A DNA stretch of 8,884 bases. It comes from an uncultured Clostridia bacterium. GTDB taxonomy: Bacteria; Bacillota; Clostridia; Oscillospirales; Ruminococcaceae. Positions 6,827-8,884 of this stretch are shown here, one piece after another. The notes beneath the pieces were generated by a model. That model did not search any database, was not told the DNA's origin, and saw only the letters and a list, made by a program, of their open reading frames with translations. The stretch covers positions 1 through 8,884 of the forward strand of contig CAMTHN010000019.1 in assembly GCA_947072265.1 (NCBI GenBank), written 5' to 3'. The stretch's first letter is position 1. Each line of letters opens with the position of its first letter. The translations under genes and the position numbers were made by a program.

Positions 6827-6850
6827 AGATCTTTTTTATATTTATAATAC
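6790..6850. repeat. Perfect 27-bp inverted repeat at the convergent gene junction
   Basis: The left arm is 6790-6816 and the right arm 6824-6850, with the 7-base loop CTTTATA between them. I paired all 27 positions and found no mismatch; the next outward pair (6789 C, 6851 T) does not match. The left arm is inside the C-terminal transketolase coding sequence. The right arm starts at its TAG stop and ends at base 6850, the last base of the PBP stop codon on the - strand. The arms are mostly A and T with a GATCTCTA core. Confidence 0.95.
6803..6837. terminator. Bidirectional intrinsic terminator shared by the transketolase and PBP genes
   Basis: This is the core of the inverted repeat. GATCTCTA (6809-6816) pairs with TAGAGATC (6824-6831), preceded by six A's and followed by six T's. 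On either strand an RNA polymerase meets a hairpin followed by a U tract, so it can end both the + strand operon and the - strand PBP transcript. The G+C content of the stem is low, and the T tract can pair back to the A tract. Strength is therefore uncertain, but no other terminator candidate exists between the two genes. Confidence 0.8.
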
Positions 6851-8884
6851 TATTTTTGTCTATGCACAGTGCAAATTTCAGGAATACCGCTTTCTCTATA
6901 GTATCCAGTATCTTTATTTCCACATCCACTATGAGCAATTTTGCCACTTGATGTACAATATTGAAGCTTTTTAACCGATGATGGGATGTTAAAGTCTTTT
7001 TTAGTTTCTTTTTCAATAATTGGTGACATAATATTTTTCCAAATTTGTGGAGAAGAATATATAGAACTTATTTCTTTCGGAGTATCATGGCCTAACCAAA
7101 TACCAGAAATATGAGAAGGAGTAGCTCCTATAAATAGCTGATCTTTAAGATCTTGAGAAGTACCTGTTTTACCAATTATAGTAGTATTAGGCATTTTTGC
7201 AGCACGACCTGTTCCATTTTTAGATTCTATAACTTGTTGCAATAGTCTATTCATAACACCAGCTGTATCTTCTTCTATAGCTTTTGATGGTGAATGAGTA
7301 TTTTCTAATAAAACTTTTCCAGAGGAATCTATGATTTTTGTATATGTTATAGGTTTATTATAATTACCACCATTTCCAAATATTTGGTATGCGGCAGTTA
7401 TTTCTTTAAGTGTTGTACCATATGTTAGTCCACCAAGGCTAAGACCAGAAAGCGTTATATCAGAGTATACAACACCATTTTTGTTTTCTGAATTAACCAA
7501 AGTTGTAAAACCCAATTTTTCTACTAAAAAATCAAACCCAACATTAGGAGTTAGAGACTGTGTAAGTTTTACAGGAATCGTATTTATTGATCTTTGTATA
7601 GCTGTATTTACATTCATAGAACCATAATATTTTCTATCATAGTTGTTAGGCCATAATTTAGACTTTCCTTTCTCTAGTATAGTTATAGGAGAATCTTTTA
7701 AAATAGTTGACCAGTTTATTAAATTTTTTTCAATCTGAGGAGTATAAACAGCTATAGGTTTTATTGTTGATCCTGGCGATCTAGAAGTTTGAGTCGCTCT
7801 ATTTAGTACTCTATTACCTTCTTTTTTGCCCCTTCCGCCAACAACTCCTAATATATGACCTTTATAATCAATTACAATTCCAGATGCCTGTGGTATATTT
7901 TTTGAAGAAGTATTATTTGTAAATGTTGCGTTGTTATTAAATGCAGTTTCTAATTCTTTTTGTATTTCTAAATTAATAGTTGAGTGAATAGTTAGACCAC
8001 CATTATATAGTTTAGATTCTGCTTCTTCTTTTGTATATTTCTTTTTTGTTACTAAATCAGTTATTATATCTGAAATTAAGGCATCCATAAAATAGCTTTG
8101 AACATCACTATTTTCTTTATTTTTTATAGTACCACCTTTATTTACAACAAGATCTGCATCAACAGTTTGATTATATTCTTCATCTGTTATAAATCCATGT
8201 TCTTTCATCTTAGATAATACATATTTACGCCTAGTTTTATTATTTTCTGGATTTTTAATTGGGTCATATTTTGTAGGGCTACGAGTCATAGCTGCAAAAG
8301 ATGCAATTTCAATTAAATTTAAATTTTCAACTTCTTTATTAAAATAATATATTGAGGCTGCTCCAACACCATCTGTATTATTTCCTAAATGAATTATATT
8401 TAAATAGGATTCAATAATTTCATCTTTAGAATAGTGTCTTTCTAAATTCATAGATTTAAATATTTCTTGAATTTTTCTAGAAGCAGTAATTTTATTATCT
8501 CCCGTAATATTTTTTATCAATTGTTGTGTAATAGTTGATCCACCTTGTTGTGTACTATATAAATCTAAAAAAAGATTGGCAAAGGCAGCAAATGTTCGTT
8601 TCCAATCTACACCTTCATGTTGGAAAAACCTTTCATCTTCTGTTGCTACAAAAGCATTTATAAGATTTTTTGGAATTTGATTTTGATCAACCCATTTTCT
8701 ATTTGAAGTTGAAAATAATTTTTGAACTTCAACAGATAATCCTTCAGAATTTTCTGTATATATAATTGAGCTATAATTATTCTGTATACTACGTAAATCA
8801 ATGTCTGTATCACTATCTAAGTATTTCATAACATATACAGTTAGAGAAGTGACAAGAATTGATCCAGATATAACAGCTATAAGA
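6850..8884 (-). CDS. Class A penicillin-binding protein (glycosyltransferase and transpeptidase), 5' end off the window
   Basis: This membrane-anchored peptidoglycan synthase polymerises lipid II and cross-links the stem peptides outside the cell. The first in-frame ATG (8827-8829) is not the start. The frame stays open to the right edge, adding LIAVISGSILVTSLTVYV, which is part of the membrane anchor, and no ribosome binding site precedes that ATG. Counting from that Met, the GT51 domain has TEDERFFQHEGVDW (63-76, catalytic E64), GGSTITQQLIKN (96-107), RKIQEIFKSM (118-127) and ESYLNIIHLGN (140-150). The transpeptidase domain has SPGSTIKP with active-site S354 and K357, SIN (414-416) and KTGTS (554-558). 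A C-terminal tail carries C625, C636 and C653 in the pattern C..SG..A...C...G.P..C..H, common in clostridial PBPs. At least 677 residues are visible. Gene names used for such proteins are ponA, pbpA or mrcA. It ends with TAG at 6850-6852, converging on the transketolase operon. Confidence 0.95.
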   Translation of the reverse strand, partial: LIAVISGSILVTSLTVYVMKYLDSDTDIDLRSIQNNYSSIIYTENSEGLSVEVQKLFSTSNRKWVDQNQIPKNLINAFVATEDERFFQHEGVDWKRTFAAFANLFLDLYSTQQGGSTITQQLIKNITGDNKITASRKIQEIFKSMNLERHYSKDEIIESYLNIIHLGNNTDGVGAASIYYFNKEVENLNLIEIASFAAMTRSPTKYDPIKNPENNKTRRKYVLSKMKEHGFITDEEYNQTVDADLVVNKGGTIKNKENSDVQSYFMDALISDIITDLVTKKKYTKEEAESKLYNGGLTIHSTINLEIQKELETAFNNNATFTNNTSSKNIPQASGIVIDYKGHILGVVGGRGKKEGNRVLNRATQTSRSPGSTIKPIAVYTPQIEKNLINWSTILKDSPITILEKGKSKLWPNNYDRKYYGSMNVNTAIQRSINTIPVKLTQSLTPNVGFDFLVEKLGFTTLVNSENKNGVVYSDITLSGLSLGGLTYGTTLKEITAAYQIFGNGGNYNKPITYTKIIDSSGKVLLENTHSPSKAIEEDTAGVMNRLLQQVIESKNGTGRAAKMPNTTIIGKTGTSQDLKDQLFIGATPSHISGIWLGHDTPKEISSIYSSPQIWKNIMSPIIEKETKKDFNIPSSVKKLQYCTSSGKIAHSGCGNKDTGYYRESGIPEICTVHRQK

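Noticed and set aside
6747..7016. Two short open frames across the convergent junction (+ strand 6747-6974, - strand 6819-7016)
   Set aside because: Both run through the terminator palindrome and overlap real coding sequence of the transketolase and PBP genes. Neither has family features.
1..8884. A novel defence, mobile or biosynthetic system
   Set aside because: All coding space is taken by recognisable housekeeping families in a familiar order. I saw no direct-repeat array, transposase, integrase, tRNA-linked att site or unexplained gene.

Overview
The window is a gene-dense, very A+T-rich stretch (roughly three-quarters A+T by eye). It reads as chromosome from a low-GC Gram-positive anaerobe (Bacillota, class Clostridia or Tissierellia in the broad sense). 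Four things point there: the gene order ylmH-divIVA-ileS-lspA-rluD, strong AGGAGG-type ribosome binding sites, a transketolase split into two genes, and a class A penicillin-binding protein with the Cys-containing C-terminal tail common in this group. TGA is a stop (it ends lspA) and TGG encodes Trp, so the standard bacterial code applies. Genus cannot be told from the sequence alone.

Layout. From the left edge to 6826 everything is on the + strand and tightly packed: the 3' end of a YlmH-like S4-domain protein, divIVA, ileS, lspA, an RluD-type pseudouridine synthase, and the N- and C-terminal halves of transketolase. Gaps are 40, 27, 18, 24 and 29 bases, and the two transketolase genes overlap by 13. 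I see no promoter or intrinsic terminator inside this run, so it may be one operon starting left of the window. On the - strand, convergent to it, a class A penicillin-binding protein fills 6850 to the right edge and is truncated there. No stretch of 300 bases lacks a gene. I see no RNA gene, mobile element or CRISPR array.

The two transcription units meet at a compact junction: a perfect 27-bp inverted repeat with a 7-base loop (6790-6850). It covers the last codons of the C-terminal transketolase gene and ends on the last base of the PBP stop codon. Its core looks like a bidirectional intrinsic terminator shared by both genes.

How the genes fit together. The left part joins polar growth and division (DivIVA, and YlmH from the neighbouring division cluster) to translation (IleRS, rRNA pseudouridylation) and lipoprotein maturation (LspA). 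Transketolase supplies pentose-phosphate interconversion, and the PBP builds peptidoglycan. This is core housekeeping content and I found no new defence, mobile or biosynthetic system. The points worth a second look are the long terminator palindrome, the lspA start (its only GTG lies inside a Shine-Dalgarno match, suggesting an AUU or AUA start), and altered signature motifs in IleRS (HLGT for HIGH; TTTT for TTTP in the editing site).
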